Source of the DNA: Bacillota bacterium
GTDB lineage: Bacteria > Bacillota > UBA994
Direction: 5' to 3'
Length of the DNA stretch: 64,000 bases
NCBI GenBank assembly: GCA_009773495.1
Contig: WSXW01000008.1
Coordinates: 1-64,000, forward strand
Part shown: one piece after another, positions 8,395 to 17,357 of the stretch
Position numbering within the stretch: position 1 is the stretch's first letter
How the letters are laid out: each line of letters begins with the position of its first letter
The notes under the pieces: generated by a model
Seen by the model: only the letters and a program-made list of their open reading frames with translations
Database searches by the model: none
Told to the model about the DNA's origin: nothing
Translations under genes and position numbers: made by a program

Positions 8395-9912
8395 TTACCT
8401 ATATCCCTCAAGGCCAAGTTTAAAAGCCTTGAGGGTCTCGTCAGTTTCATCTAGCTTATATGTCCGAGAGGGCACTTTCCCATCATAATCGCAGTGGTTC
8501 CACCATATAGCCACACTTATCCGCGGGTAGTCCTTCATGTGCGTCATAGCCTCATGAATCCACGCCACCTTATTTCCACCCACAGAATTCGAAGCAAACT
8601 CCGTAATCATCAGCGCCTTGTGGGGGAATAGAACATCATACTTCGCATAAAGCGGGTCATAAATCTCTTTAAATCCACGCCACTTTTCACCCTTGTAATA
8701 CGTGCCCGCGTTATATCCCGTAAGCCCCACAACGTCTACATATTCGTCGCCTGGGTAGTACGCAAGAGAATGGTTCCATTTAAAGTCGGGGAAGGACCCA
8801 TCATGCGGGTTCCACACCCAAAGAGCATTATTGGCACCAGCTTCGGCAAAAATGCGGTAGACATACTTGTAAGACTCCACATACAGCCCCGCGTCCTTGC
8901 TACTATGATAAGCCGAGTACGCACACCAGTCGCCGTTCATCTCATTATTAAACCTAAACAATAGCGGCTGACCAAACTCGGCCACATCTCTGGCATATCC
9001 GCGCAAGAACTCATCATACTTACCCGACAGCAGGTCATAGGTCTTGGCTACGGTGTATCCAGCCTTGGGGGAAAACGTCTGTAGAGTAAGCACAGGTATG
9101 CGGTTATCATTGGCAGTAAGTTTTAGCCTATTATCGAGCATGCCTGAATCAAAGTCGCTGTAGAGTAAGATGTAGTTAAAGGTATAGTCAAGTTTCGCTT
9201 CTAATTGGTGTAGTGGTACTGTGTCAAAAGGGTAAGACGGTTCAAACAAGCCCCAAGTGTGTTTATCGCCAATCTTAAGATTTTGCAATAGCTCTTGTGC
9301 CTGTGGCGACAGCGTTGTGGCGCGCTTAGGAGCCAGCGGTAGGTTAATGCGGGCCTCAGCCTCAGCCGTAGTCATAAAACGCCTAAACGAGCGGATCATG
9401 GGTGGCGCTATACGTTGTAACTCCGCGTAGTTGTTGGACTTAAAGAGCAGGGTATAGGTTGTATTAAATCCCATTGCAATATCCACCGAGGCGTAGTACG
9501 GCTTGTCATCTAGCACCTCAGCTAAAGCGGGGCGCCTCCACCACAGCTCGCGTACCCGCCGCCAGTTAATAATTTTGTCCGTGTTTTTAATAATATCCAC
9601 TTGGTCGCGCCCCGAGAGGATAGGGCTATTGCCGTAGCGAATATACGAGCGAGAAGAAGTACCCTCTTGTAAATAAATCTCCACGGTTGTGTTCTCGTCC
9701 AGGAGCATAGTACGCACCGCAGCAAGGCTAGTGTCTATCTTTAGTTCACTGGGGTATTTCACGCTATAGCCCGCAGCTGCGTTATAGTAATGGGCATACT
9801 CACTCGGAACCTTCACAAAAGCTAAATCCGGCATAAGAGTAATCCCCAACCGGTCACAACCAGTGGAGAGCAAAGCTAGCAGGAGAAAAAAGGTTATTAT
9901 TACATAACGCAT
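8395..9912 (-). CDS. Lipoprotein with GH26-like (beta-mannanase-type) catalytic domain
   Basis: A 505-residue secreted lipoprotein: the hydrophobic leader ends in LLSTGC, with C19 the predicted lipidated residue. Residues about 40-190 form an unrecognised N-terminal region (NAAAGYSVKYPSELKID...) like domains found in Gram-positive lipoproteins. Residues about 210-500 resemble glycoside hydrolase family 26. E324 in RFNNEMNGDW fits the acid/base and E438 in MITEFAS the nucleophile. Family members usually cleave beta-mannan or related glucans outside the cell, but the true substrate here is not known. It is monocistronic, transcribed towards the shared terminator. Confidence 0.8.
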   Translation of the reverse strand: MRYVIITFFLLLALLSTGCDRLGITLMPDLAFVKVPSEYAHYYNAAAGYSVKYPSELKIDTSLAAVRTMLLDENTTVEIYLQEGTSSRSYIRYGNSPILSGRDQVDIIKNTDKIINWRRVRELWWRRPALAEVLDDKPYYASVDIAMGFNTTYTLLFKSNNYAELQRIAPPMIRSFRRFMTTAEAEARINLPLAPKRATTLSPQAQELLQNLKIGDKHTWGLFEPSYPFDTVPLHQLEAKLDYTFNYILLYSDFDSGMLDNRLKLTANDNRIPVLTLQTFSPKAGYTVAKTYDLLSGKYDEFLRGYARDVAEFGQPLLFRFNNEMNGDWCAYSAYHSSKDAGLYVESYKYVYRIFAEAGANNALWVWNPHDGSFPDFKWNHSLAYYPGDEYVDVVGLTGYNAGTYYKGEKWRGFKEIYDPLYAKYDVLFPHKALMITEFASNSVGGNKVAWIHEAMTHMKDYPRISVAIWWNHCDYDGKVPSRTYKLDETDETLKAFKLGLEGYR

Positions 9913-9976
9913 AGGGCACCCCCAAGGTAGTTCTTGCTTGGGCCTTATAGTATGAAAGCTACGAGGAGGAATTGAC

Positions 9977-10930
9977 GTGGTGATGTTAAAAGACTCGTTG
10001 CAGGCCCGCGAACGAATTAGGGGCGTTACCCATTACACGCCCCTGATGTACTCAAAGACTCTGAGTGAAATGAGCGGGAACGAAGTCTATCTCAAGTGCG
10101 AGAACTTCCAAAAGACGGGGTCATTTAAGATTCGCGGGGCGTACAATGCGGTTTCGCACCTAAGTGACGAGCAAAAGGCCAGAGGAGTAGTTACAGGGTC
10201 ATCGGGCAATCATGGGCAGGCCTTAGCCTATGCGGCAAGCCTACAGGGAGTTCGCTGTGTGGTAGTTATGCCGGAGGACGCTAGCCTTGCCAAAATCGCA
10301 GCCTGCAAGGGCTACGGCGGCGAGGTATTGCTGCATGGTGTCACGTCTGAGGCGCGGTTAGACAGGGCGCAGGAGTTAGTTGAGAACGAAGGCCTCATCA
10401 TGGTACACCCCTTTGATAACCCTCACATCATTGCTGGGCAAGGTACTATTAGCCTGGAGATAATGGAGCAGCTACCCGGGGTAGAGTATATTCTCGCGCC
10501 TGTCGGGGGCGGAGGGTTGCTGTCTGGTGTAGCCATGGCGGCCAAAGAGGTCTGCCCCTCTCTTAAGGTGCTGGGAGTCGAGCCTGCAGTTGGTCCGCGT
10601 CTGCGTTACTCTTGGGATAGGGGAACAGTTTCAGAGCTTGAGCGGTGGTCGCCCTCCGTAGCCGATGGATTGCGCGCGCGTAGACCTGGCAAGCTGCCGT
10701 TTGAGGTTACCCGCAAGTACGTAGACGACCTGATCCAAGTAGAAGAGCAAGAGATTATAGATGCAACCAAGCTTATTATGGAGCGGGTTAAGTTAGTAGT
10801 AGAGCCTTCAGGTGCGGTTACAGCAGCAGCGGTTCTCGCGCGTAAATTAGGGGCGCAGGGCCAGAATGTAGTGTGCGTAGTCAGCGGCGGTAACGTAGAG
10901 CTCGCCAAACTCGCCAAGATCATAGGGTAA
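9977..10930 (+). CDS. Threonine ammonia-lyase (threonine/serine dehydratase), catabolic type
   Basis: A 317-residue fold-type II PLP enzyme converting threonine to 2-oxobutyrate and ammonia. The PLP lysine is K51 in GSFKIRGA, SSGNHGQALAYAA binds the substrate carboxylate, and PVGGGGLLSG forms the phosphate-binding loop. It has no C-terminal ACT-like regulatory domain, so it is the short form rather than the 500-residue biosynthetic IlvA; serine racemase is a close alternative within the family. GTG codons at 9977 and 9980 and an ATG at 9983 are possible starts after AGGAGG. The 3' end overlaps the convergent tcdA by 11 bases. Confidence 0.9.
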   Translation: MVMLKDSLQARERIRGVTHYTPLMYSKTLSEMSGNEVYLKCENFQKTGSFKIRGAYNAVSHLSDEQKARGVVTGSSGNHGQALAYAASLQGVRCVVVMPEDASLAKIAACKGYGGEVLLHGVTSEARLDRAQELVENEGLIMVHPFDNPHIIAGQGTISLEIMEQLPGVEYILAPVGGGGLLSGVAMAAKEVCPSLKVLGVEPAVGPRLRYSWDRGTVSELERWSPSVADGLRARRPGKLPFEVTRKYVDDLIQVEEQEIIDATKLIMERVKLVVEPSGAVTAAAVLARKLGAQGQNVVCVVSGGNVELAKLAKIIG

Positions 10931-11675
10931 GACAAAGGTCCCTCACCACCACGCTGGCCGCAATTAGTCCAGCAACCGCTGGCACAAAGGCAATGCTCCC
11001 GGGTATCTGCCGTTTTTTAGCGCAGTTCGCATCTTTATTGGGGCAGATGCAGTCTATAGAACAGTCACTATTTATAGCTAGTGGAGTCAAAGGCAGCTCC
11101 TTAGAATAAACAACCTTCACGCCCTTGCTATGCCCCCTCTTGCGCAACTCTTTGCGCACTACCTTAGCTAAGGGGCACACGCTTGTCTTAGATATATCTA
11201 CAACCTCAAACTGTGTTGGGTCTAACTTATTTCCAGCGCCCATGCAGGAGATAACAGGTATGTCCAGCTCCTTACAGCGGCAGACAATCTGTAGTTTCGC
11301 CGTCACAGTATCTACGGCATCCACTACATAGCTGAGACCGGGGTAAATTATCTCTGCGGCAGTCTCATTTGAATAGAAGACCTTTAGTGCCACTACCTCC
11401 GCCTGAGGGTTAATCTGTTTTACCCGCTCGGCCATAACCTCTGCTTTAGCCCTGCCGATGGTGGGGGATAACGCGTGTAGCTGGCGATTAATGTTAGTGA
11501 GGCAGATGTCGTCATAGTCCACCAATATTAGCCTACCTACACCACAACGAGCTAGGGCCTCGGCTGTGAATGAGCCCACGCCACCCACGCCTATAATCGC
11601 TACGGTAGCTTGCCTCAGCTTTTTGAGTCCGTCGTCGCCTATCAGCAACTCTGTGCGAGAAAATCTATGTAACAT
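10920..11675 (-). CDS. tcdA: tRNA threonylcarbamoyladenosine dehydratase (ThiF/E1-like)
   Basis: A 251-residue member of the ThiF/MoeB superfamily. The nucleotide-binding GVGGVG is at residues 29-34, followed by LVDYDDICLTNINRQ, which is typical of TcdA (CsdL/YgdL). TcdA uses ATP to cyclise t6A at position 37 of certain tRNAs. Downstream are SCMGAGNKLDP and DISKTSVCPLAK...RKRG, also characteristic. The ATG at 11675 follows AAGGAGG; an upstream in-frame start at 11699 does not. The family often lies apart from other t6A genes, as here. Confidence 0.9.
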   Translation of the reverse strand: MLHRFSRTELLIGDDGLKKLRQATVAIIGVGGVGSFTAEALARCGVGRLILVDYDDICLTNINRQLHALSPTIGRAKAEVMAERVKQINPQAEVVALKVFYSNETAAEIIYPGLSYVVDAVDTVTAKLQIVCRCKELDIPVISCMGAGNKLDPTQFEVVDISKTSVCPLAKVVRKELRKRGHSKGVKVVYSKELPLTPLAINSDCSIDCICPNKDANCAKKRQIPGSIAFVPAVAGLIAASVVVRDLCLTL

Positions 11676-11700
11676 AAAGGCCTCCTTAAATTGGCACAAT

Positions 11701-11765
11701 CCAGAATTTGTATTGCCTTCTAGGCAATTCTTTGATACATTAGAAGAGAACTTGCGCCATTCTGG
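11701..11765. promoter_or_regulatory. Nested inverted repeats in the tcdA/zinc-ribbon divergent region
   Basis: ATTGCCT (11712-11718) and AGGCAAT (11722-11728) form a perfect 7+3+7 inverted repeat, and CCAGAAT (11701-11707) recurs inverted as ATTCTGG (11759-11765). They sit between divergent genes and could be operator sites. No regulator is assigned. Confidence 0.35.
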
Positions 11766-11825
11766 ACCTATTAGTGGTCACCAGCTGAGCAAGGTATCAT
11801 CTATAAATCGGGGGGATTTTCTCTA

Positions 11826-12113
11826 ATGTATCAGGACAAGACTCTCACTTGCAAGGACTGTGCAGCAGAATTCATATTTACCGCTAGGGAGCAGGAGTTC
11901 TACGCAGAGCGTGGTTTCCAGAATGAACCTAGCCGCTGCAAGGCTTGCCGCGACACACGCAAGCAAAACAACGGCGGTGGCAACATGGGTGGTACCCGCG
12001 AGCTACATGATGTAGTTTGTGACGAATGTGGTGCTACAACTCAAGTACCGTTCAAGCCCACAGCTGGACGTCCAGTATATTGCCGCGACTGCTTCTCAGC
12101 TAAGAAAAAATAG
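11826..12113 (+). CDS. Small zinc-ribbon protein with four CxxC pairs
   Basis: A 95-residue protein belonging to the probable zinc-ribbon family seen in Bacillota and Chloroflexota. Four CxxC pairs are at C9/C12, C38/C41, C65/C68 and C86/C89, so two zinc sites are expected, separated by a Gly/Asn-rich linker (KQNNGGGNMGG). The second half (CDECGATTQVPFKP...VYCRDCF) is the classic CxxC...CxxC tail of this family. Its function is unknown, with nucleic acid binding the usual guess. It is monocistronic with its own terminator; the GGGGGATTTTCTCTA leader gives the ribosome binding site. Confidence 0.85.
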   Translation: MYQDKTLTCKDCAAEFIFTAREQEFYAERGFQNEPSRCKACRDTRKQNNGGGNMGGTRELHDVVCDECGATTQVPFKPTAGRPVYCRDCFSAKKK

Positions 12114-12120
12114 TCCATAT

Positions 12121-12152
12121 AAAGCAACCCTAGCCGGGTTGCTTTATTTTTT
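12121..12152 (+). terminator. Rho-independent terminator after the zinc-ribbon gene
   Basis: AAAGCAACCC pairs with GGGTTGCTTT and is followed by ATTTTTT. An identical copy, including flanking bases, occurs at 14818-14849. Confidence 0.92.
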
Positions 12153-12270
12153 ACCCAGCAGCAGCCCTTTGCATTTGGCCAAATTTTTCGACAATATTCA
12201 TGCTTACAGCAGGAAATGATAAGTAGGATGAGAATTTGTATGTATTACGGTTCGGTGCGGGGGTGAAGTT

Positions 12271-14814
12271 TTGAGGCAATTGATTAGGCGTTTATACATA
12301 CTTCTGGCAGCGACATTGTGCGTGTTACTGTTAGTAATATACTTACAGCATGTTAGCTCACTGATCATAGCACGCCAGAACGCGCGAGAATTAGCAGAAT
12401 TGTCCGCAGAACTGTTGTGGCATGAAATAGAGCACTGGCTGGAGAGATTTGTTGCTGTAATCGAAGGCGCAGCCTCGTTTATTGAAAGGCGGCCACGTGC
12501 AGGGGAGGAGGAGTTTCTCAGCTATTTAAAAGACACTTTAGAAACTAACGCAAATTTCCTGACTCTCTATTATACAACGGCAGATAATTCTATGATTAAT
12601 GCCAGTGGCTGGACACCGCCTCCTGGGTTTGATTTGACCAAGAGACCTTGGTATACTGCCGCTGTAGGTAAGCGTGGAGTGATTATCACCGAGGTCTTTC
12701 TCAATGCTAGCGGCGACCACCAGATTGTGACTATAGCTGCCCCAATTTTTGATGCAGTCGGAAATGTTTTAGGAGTTGTGGGCGGCGACTTAAGTATTAA
12801 ACAGCTGGGAGAAATGCTCTCGATATTTCACCACAGCGAATGCGAATTGTCCTTCATAGTGGATGAGAATAGGCGCTTTATTTTAGATATCGAAGCGACA
12901 GCGAGCGAACGGGAAAAAGAATTTGAGGCATTAGCAGCAGAAATTGTGAGCTTAGGTAGGGGAACTGTGCTAAAAAACATTGGCGGGGAGGACGTGTATC
13001 TTGCATTTCGTCCCTTGGAAAAAACCAAGTGGTATGTGGCAACTGCTGTGCTGACACAGCGGTTTGCGCCTGCTGTGCAGCAGTTAACCGGTATTTTCCT
13101 GTTTGCCATGTTGCTAACTGGCGTAGCGGTGTTTTTCTTTGGCTACATGCAGTACCGCGAGGTGTTGCACCCACTTTTTGCGTTGGAGAGGGCCGTTGCG
13201 GGAGTTATGACCACTGAGCTAAGCGACCAACAAATACCCCCTAGCCCGCGGAGCTATTATGAGGGATTAGTACATTGCATTAACGCTTTATTACGCAGAG
13301 TGGAGGTACACGCGGTTAGACTTCAAGAGAGTCAAGAGGAGCAGCTCATGCTTAACGAGGAACTGATAGCCGTTAATGATGAACTTAACATGTCCCTACG
13401 ACAAGAAGCAGTTGCGTTAAATGCGTCCACCCTAGAAAGAACGCAGTGGCAGGCGCTTTTTTATAATACCCCAGACGCAGCTGCGCGTTTTGATGCTAAC
13501 GGGAACGTTGTAGACATTAATGCAGGTTTTGGGGAGCTTTTTGGTTATGAACTGGGGGAAATTGAGGGTGTAAATTTAGATGACGTGGTGGCTCGCGGGG
13601 GTCACACGCACGAAGCGGAGCAGTTTACGGAGAAAGAGCTTTCTGGCCAGTCGGTAATAGCTGAGACTGTACGTTACAACTACCGTGGGGAGGGCATTGA
13701 TGTAGAATTTAGGGGCATTCCTGTGGTTATGGACGGGGAGGTTAGGGGCGGCTTTGCTATATATACTGACATCAGAGCTCGCAAACAGGCAGAACAGACT
13801 TTGCGTTATCTCAGTGAGCATGATCAGCTCACAGGGCTATGTAACCGTAGACGATTTGAGCTAGATGTGCAGCAGCTAGATACAGTGGATAATCTTCCGC
13901 TAACTATCATAATGGTTGACGCAGATGGGCTTAAACTGGTTAATGACGCCTTTGGACATCAGGCGGGTGATGAATTGCTTAAGCACATTGCTACCTGTCT
14001 CACAACTACTTTTAGCGAAGGAGGCACAATCTCTCGTATCGGTGGCGACGAATTTGTACTGTTAATGCCAGGCGTTGATGAGATGAGGGCCGCAGACATG
14101 TTGAAAAAGGCAGAGGCCGTGTGCGAAAGTATATACATCTCGGGGGTACCCATCAGCGTTTCCTTTGGCATGGCTACGAAGACGCTTGCGTCAGAGTCCA
14201 TGCAGACTATTCTCAAGCAGGCTGAAGACCGGATGTATGGGCATAAGCTGGTAGAGAGTAGGAGTGTGCGCGGCTCCATGTTAGCCTCTTTACGCACAGC
14301 GCTTGAAGAACGCACACACGAAACCAAAAAACACAGTGAGCGCTTGCTTGCTACTAGTGTAGCCCTCGGCCACAAGTTGGGATTGTCGGAGGGAAAGATA
14401 GATGAATTACGCATTTTATCTTCCCTACATGATATAGGTAAGATAGGGATACCTGATAGGATACTAAATAAGCCCGGCTCGCTCACTCCCGAAGAATGGG
14501 AAATTATGAAGAGACACCCAGAAATTGGCTACCGTATTGCCAACTCAACACACGACCTATTTTCAGTGAAAGAGGGAATTTTATATCATCACGAGCGGTG
14601 GGATGGGAAAGGGTATCCAATAGGGCTAAAAGGTAACGAAATCCCGCTGACTGCACGCATTATCGCTGTAGCAGACGCCTATGATGCCATGATTAGCGAT
14701 CGCCCCTATCGTCAAGCGCTCTCTCGCGAGCAGGCTGTGGCTGAACTTGAAGCCGGTGCGGGGACGCAATTTGACCCTAGTATTGTGCCGCTCTTTCTTG
14801 AAGTTATCGCCTAG
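12271..14814 (+). CDS. Membrane sensor with Cache, PAS, GGDEF and HD-GYP domains
   Basis: An 847-residue cyclic-di-GMP signalling protein. Residues about 7-26 are a first membrane segment, about 30-270 an extracytoplasmic dCache-like sensor (PWYTAAV, GGDLSI), and about 275-297 a second membrane segment. A HAMP-like/coiled region follows to about 395, then PAS (about 395-505), GGDEF (about 510-660, intact GGDEF at 591-595) and HD-GYP (about 680-845, with HDIGKIG at 720, HPEIGYRI and HHERWDGKGYP at 773). Intact motifs suggest it can both make and degrade c-di-GMP, though one domain may regulate the other. The I-site RxxD is not seen just upstream of GGDEF. The start is TTG after GGGGGTGAAG. The sensed ligand is unknown. 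Confidence 0.92.
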   Translation: MRQLIRRLYILLAATLCVLLLVIYLQHVSSLIIARQNARELAELSAELLWHEIEHWLERFVAVIEGAASFIERRPRAGEEEFLSYLKDTLETNANFLTLYYTTADNSMINASGWTPPPGFDLTKRPWYTAAVGKRGVIITEVFLNASGDHQIVTIAAPIFDAVGNVLGVVGGDLSIKQLGEMLSIFHHSECELSFIVDENRRFILDIEATASEREKEFEALAAEIVSLGRGTVLKNIGGEDVYLAFRPLEKTKWYVATAVLTQRFAPAVQQLTGIFLFAMLLTGVAVFFFGYMQYREVLHPLFALERAVAGVMTTELSDQQIPPSPRSYYEGLVHCINALLRRVEVHAVRLQESQEEQLMLNEELIAVNDELNMSLRQEAVALNASTLERTQWQALFYNTPDAAARFDANGNVVDINAGFGELFGYELGEIEGVNLDDVVARGGHTHEAEQFTEKELSGQSVIAETVRYNYRGEGIDVEFRGIPVVMDGEVRGGFAIYTDIRARKQAEQTLRYLSEHDQLTGLCNRRRFELDVQQLDTVDNLPLTIIMVDADGLKLVNDAFGHQAGDELLKHIATCLTTTFSEGGTISRIGGDEFVLLMPGVDEMRAADMLKKAEAVCESIYISGVPISVSFGMATKTLASESMQTILKQAEDRMYGHKLVESRSVRGSMLASLRTALEERTHETKKHSERLLATSVALGHKLGLSEGKIDELRILSSLHDIGKIGIPDRILNKPGSLTPEEWEIMKRHPEIGYRIANSTHDLFSVKEGILYHHERWDGKGYPIGLKGNEIPLTARIIAVADAYDAMISDRPYRQALSREQAVAELEAGAGTQFDPSIVPLFLEVIA

Positions 14815-14817
14815 CAT

Positions 14818-14849
14818 AAAGCAACCCTAGCCGGGTTGCTTTATTTTTT
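14818..14849 (+). terminator. Rho-independent terminator, duplicate of the one at 12121
   Basis: The same AAAGCAACCC/GGGTTGCTTT hairpin plus T tract as after the zinc-ribbon gene, identical over about 35 bases. The GGDEF/HD-GYP gene therefore lies between two identical terminators. Confidence 0.92.
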
Positions 14850-14911
14850 ATATTATGAGACCATTTTAGCAATAATAGGTAAGTAGAAGGATATGGTAAG
14901 GTGGTGCTATT

Positions 14912-15160
14912 ATGCAACCCGATGTTACTAGCTTGGCTACTAGCCTGCATAACGATTATACTTTAGGTGCACCTATCGACTTAGGTGATTTAAAGATCAT
15001 ACCTGCTTGGCGTTGCTTGGTCACGGCAGCAGCCTTTGGAGCCATGGCGGTTGTATCTCCTGTAGCTATTATTGTGGTTAGGGGAACAGATGTAGAGGTT
15101 ATGTTGCTCAAAGAGGACGTAGGGGGGAGAGAGATACTAGATATGTATCAAGGGAGGTAA
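14912..15160 (+). CDS. Short GerW/YtfJ-like protein
   Basis: An 82-residue protein. TLGAPIDLGDLKIIPAWRC and VSPVAIIVVRGTDVEVMLLKED match the two conserved blocks of the GerW/YtfJ sporulation-protein family (GEPI..GD..IIP and VSPVAFLV...LLP). The glycine-rich middle of typical members (long GGG stretches) is replaced by a short alanine-rich stretch, so it is a shortened relative. GerW members are linked to spore formation or germination; function here is inferred only from the family. It is followed eight bases later by a Crp-family regulator and may be cotranscribed with it. The ribosome binding site is AAGGTGGTG. Confidence 0.6.
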   Translation: MQPDVTSLATSLHNDYTLGAPIDLGDLKIIPAWRCLVTAAAFGAMAVVSPVAIIVVRGTDVEVMLLKEDVGGREILDMYQGR

Positions 15161-15168
15161 GTGTTTAG

Positions 15169-15834
15169 ATGGATATTGTTACACTTCGTAAATTCTCTTT
15201 ATTTAAGGACCTAAGAGAAGTTGACCTAAGGAGAATCGCTAGCATACTTAAAACACGCTCCTTTTTTAAAGGCGATGTTCTGTTTAGTGAAGGGGCCGCG
15301 GGCCTAGGCGTATGGTTAGTGATTCAAGGTAGCGTAAAGCTAATCAAGATGGATGCGTCAGGCCGTGAACAGTTGCTTAAAGTAGTACAGCAGAACGAGT
15401 TTTTCTCCGAAGTGGTGCTTTTTGACGGTGGCAACTACCCGGCTACAGCAATTGCCTCCTCCGCAGGGATAGCCGTAGTTCTATACAACAGTGATGCCAA
15501 AGCTCTCATCCATGACCACCCCGAACTAGCCTGGCATTTTCTCCATATACTTAGTACACGCTTGCGGACAGCCCAGGATCGTATCCGCATCCTCTGCGCC
15601 ACAGATGTTACCTCGAAGTTAGCGGCAATTCTTCTGCATGTAGCTCGTGAGCAAAAGAGCACAGTCTTGACCTTAGGCCGACAAGACGTCGCTAACATGG
15701 CAGGAGTAGCAAGAGAGACTGTATCCCGCATCTTAACTAGTTTTGCAGAACAGGGCTACATCGAATTAGGACGCAATAAGATATCGCTCCTAAACCAAAA
15801 ACACTTATCGCTCGTGGCCTTAGAACATGACTAG
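15169..15834 (+). CDS. Crp/Fnr-family transcriptional regulator
   Basis: A 221-residue regulator with an N-terminal cyclic-nucleotide-binding-like beta-roll (about 10-120, GDVLFSEGAAGLGVWLVIQGSVKL) and a C-terminal winged helix-turn-helix (about 145-215). The latter contains RQDVANMAGVARETVSRILTSF, the Crp recognition helix pattern. There is no N-terminal cysteine cluster as in FNR, so oxygen sensing by an iron-sulfur cluster is unlikely; the ligand is unknown. AGGGAGG precedes the start. It lies directly downstream of the GerW-like gene and ends before its own terminator. Confidence 0.92.
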   Translation: MDIVTLRKFSLFKDLREVDLRRIASILKTRSFFKGDVLFSEGAAGLGVWLVIQGSVKLIKMDASGREQLLKVVQQNEFFSEVVLFDGGNYPATAIASSAGIAVVLYNSDAKALIHDHPELAWHFLHILSTRLRTAQDRIRILCATDVTSKLAAILLHVAREQKSTVLTLGRQDVANMAGVARETVSRILTSFAEQGYIELGRNKISLLNQKHLSLVALEHD

Positions 15835-15845
15835 AGAGTGCCGCC

Positions 15846-15876
15846 ACAGCCGCTATTAGGCGGCTGTTCTACTTTT
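15846..15876 (+). terminator. Hairpin terminator after the Crp-family gene
   Basis: ACAGCCGC pairs with GCGGCTGT around a short loop and is followed by TCTACTTTT. The T tract is interrupted, so strength is moderate. Confidence 0.65.
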
Positions 15877-15889
15877 ATAAGAAAATTGA

Positions 15890-15895
15890 TATAAT
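15890..15895 (+). promoter_or_regulatory. -10 element of the probable hisS promoter
   Basis: A perfect TATAAT. The hexamer 17 bases upstream is TTCTAC, a poor -35, so the promoter is only probable. It leaves a leader of about 190 nt before hisS. That leader contains a 7-bp inverted repeat (TGAGCAC at 15915-15921 with GTGCTCA at 15953-15959), but no T-box core motif. Confidence 0.45.
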
Positions 15896-16097
15896 AGGGG
15901 AACATAACGAGCATTGAGCACATGGCACATGGTGAATAGTTCCCAGTTCTCAGTGCTCATACCACATAGCGCAAAGTCGAATCTATTCTGGCGTATGCTT
16001 CTTCTAACGCCTAGAAGCCTAAAGCTAATACCTGCCGACGCCCCTAGTGAGTAGTGTTTTACGATTAGTGATTGTCCGATAGAAAGGTGTGTTACCC

Positions 16098-17351
16098 ATG
16101 CTAACTACTTCTCCTCGTGGCACGCAGGATATTTTGCCTGGCCAGAGCTACAAGTTTCAGTATGTCGAAGATACCTTCCGGGATTTATGTCGACGCTTTG
16201 GCTACCAGGAAATCCGTACGCCAGTATTCGAACATACCGAGCTTTTTCAGCGCGGTGTAGGTGAGGCCACAGATATCGTACAGAAAGAGATGTATACCTT
16301 TTCAGACCGCTCCAATCGCTCGCTCACGCTTAAAGCCGAGGGAACTGCCCCTGCCGCTCGTGCCTTTGTAGAACACAATATGCAGGCCCTCACGCAGCCC
16401 ATTAAGCTGTTTTATATAACCCCCGTGTTCCGCTATGAGCGTCCGCAAGCCGGGCGTTACCGGCAACATGAACAGTGCGGGGTAGAACTATTCGGCACCC
16501 TTTCCCCGCAGGGAGATGCAGAGGTCATTATCCTAGCAGACTCGTTCTATCGGCAACTAGGTCTCTCCCACTACGAGTTATTTATAAATTCCGTGGGTTG
16601 CCCTACGTGTCGCGCAACTCATGGCGAGGCGCTCCGTCAGGCCTTAGGAGAGGTCTTAACTGATCTATGCACTGATTGTCGTGCACGCTACGATCGCAAT
16701 CCCATGCGTATCCTTGATTGCAAGAATGAGCGTTGCCAAGAACTCACTGTCAATGCCCCAACCGTGCGCGCTCATCTCTGCCCAGAGTGTGAAGGTCACT
16801 ATGCCCAAGTTAAGCAAACCCTTTCGGACAGCAGCATCTCCTATAAAGAGAATCCGCGCTTAGTTCGTGGTCTAGACTATTACACCCACACCGCTTTTGA
16901 GTTTATAAGCACCGGTATCGGCGCCCAGTCAGCCATCGGTGGTGGTGGTAGGTACAACGGGCTTATAGAGACAGTTGGAGGTCAGCCCACCCCTGGTGTA
17001 GGTTTTGGGCTTGGAGTTGAGCGCATACTCTTGGCCATAGAGATGGAAGGGGTAAAAATACCTGAACCTCAACCGCTCGATGTATTTGTGGCGGCTTTAG
17101 GCGCTACCGCATCTCAGGCAGGGTTTTCTTTAGTCCAGAAACTGCGCCGGGCAGGGTTGTCCGCAGAGAAGGACCTATTAGACAGAAGTCTTAAGGCACA
17201 GCTTAAATTTGCCGGCAAGCTCAACGCCAAACGAGTCATTATTTTAGGCGAAGATGAACTCACCCGCGGCATCGCCGCAGTAAAAGACATGGCCTCTGGC
17301 GAGCAACAAGAAATAGCTCTCGCCGACCTAGAACAGGCCCTGCGCAAATAG
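16098..17351 (+). CDS. hisS: Histidyl-tRNA synthetase
   Basis: A 417-residue class II synthetase charging tRNA-His. The N-terminus TSPRGTQDILPG, motif 2 (FRYERPQAGRYRQHEQ), the histidine-specific LVRGLDYYT and the motif 3 region GGGRYNGLIETVGG...GVGFGLGVERI are present, then a C-terminal anticodon-binding domain. A GTG at 16089 is in frame, but the ATG at 16098 fits the family N-terminus and is better spaced from AAAGGTG. A perfect palindromic hairpin follows the gene. Confidence 0.95.
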   Translation: MLTTSPRGTQDILPGQSYKFQYVEDTFRDLCRRFGYQEIRTPVFEHTELFQRGVGEATDIVQKEMYTFSDRSNRSLTLKAEGTAPAARAFVEHNMQALTQPIKLFYITPVFRYERPQAGRYRQHEQCGVELFGTLSPQGDAEVIILADSFYRQLGLSHYELFINSVGCPTCRATHGEALRQALGEVLTDLCTDCRARYDRNPMRILDCKNERCQELTVNAPTVRAHLCPECEGHYAQVKQTLSDSSISYKENPRLVRGLDYYTHTAFEFISTGIGAQSAIGGGGRYNGLIETVGGQPTPGVGFGLGVERILLAIEMEGVKIPEPQPLDVFVAALGATASQAGFSLVQKLRRAGLSAEKDLLDRSLKAQLKFAGKLNAKRVIILGEDELTRGIAAVKDMASGEQQEIALADLEQALRK

Positions 17352-17357
17352 GACCTA

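Noticed and set aside
15896-16097. T-box riboswitch in the hisS leader
   Set aside because: The leader is long and has an inverted repeat, but the conserved T-box core (AGGGTGGAACCGCG type) and a terminator/antiterminator pair before hisS are absent.
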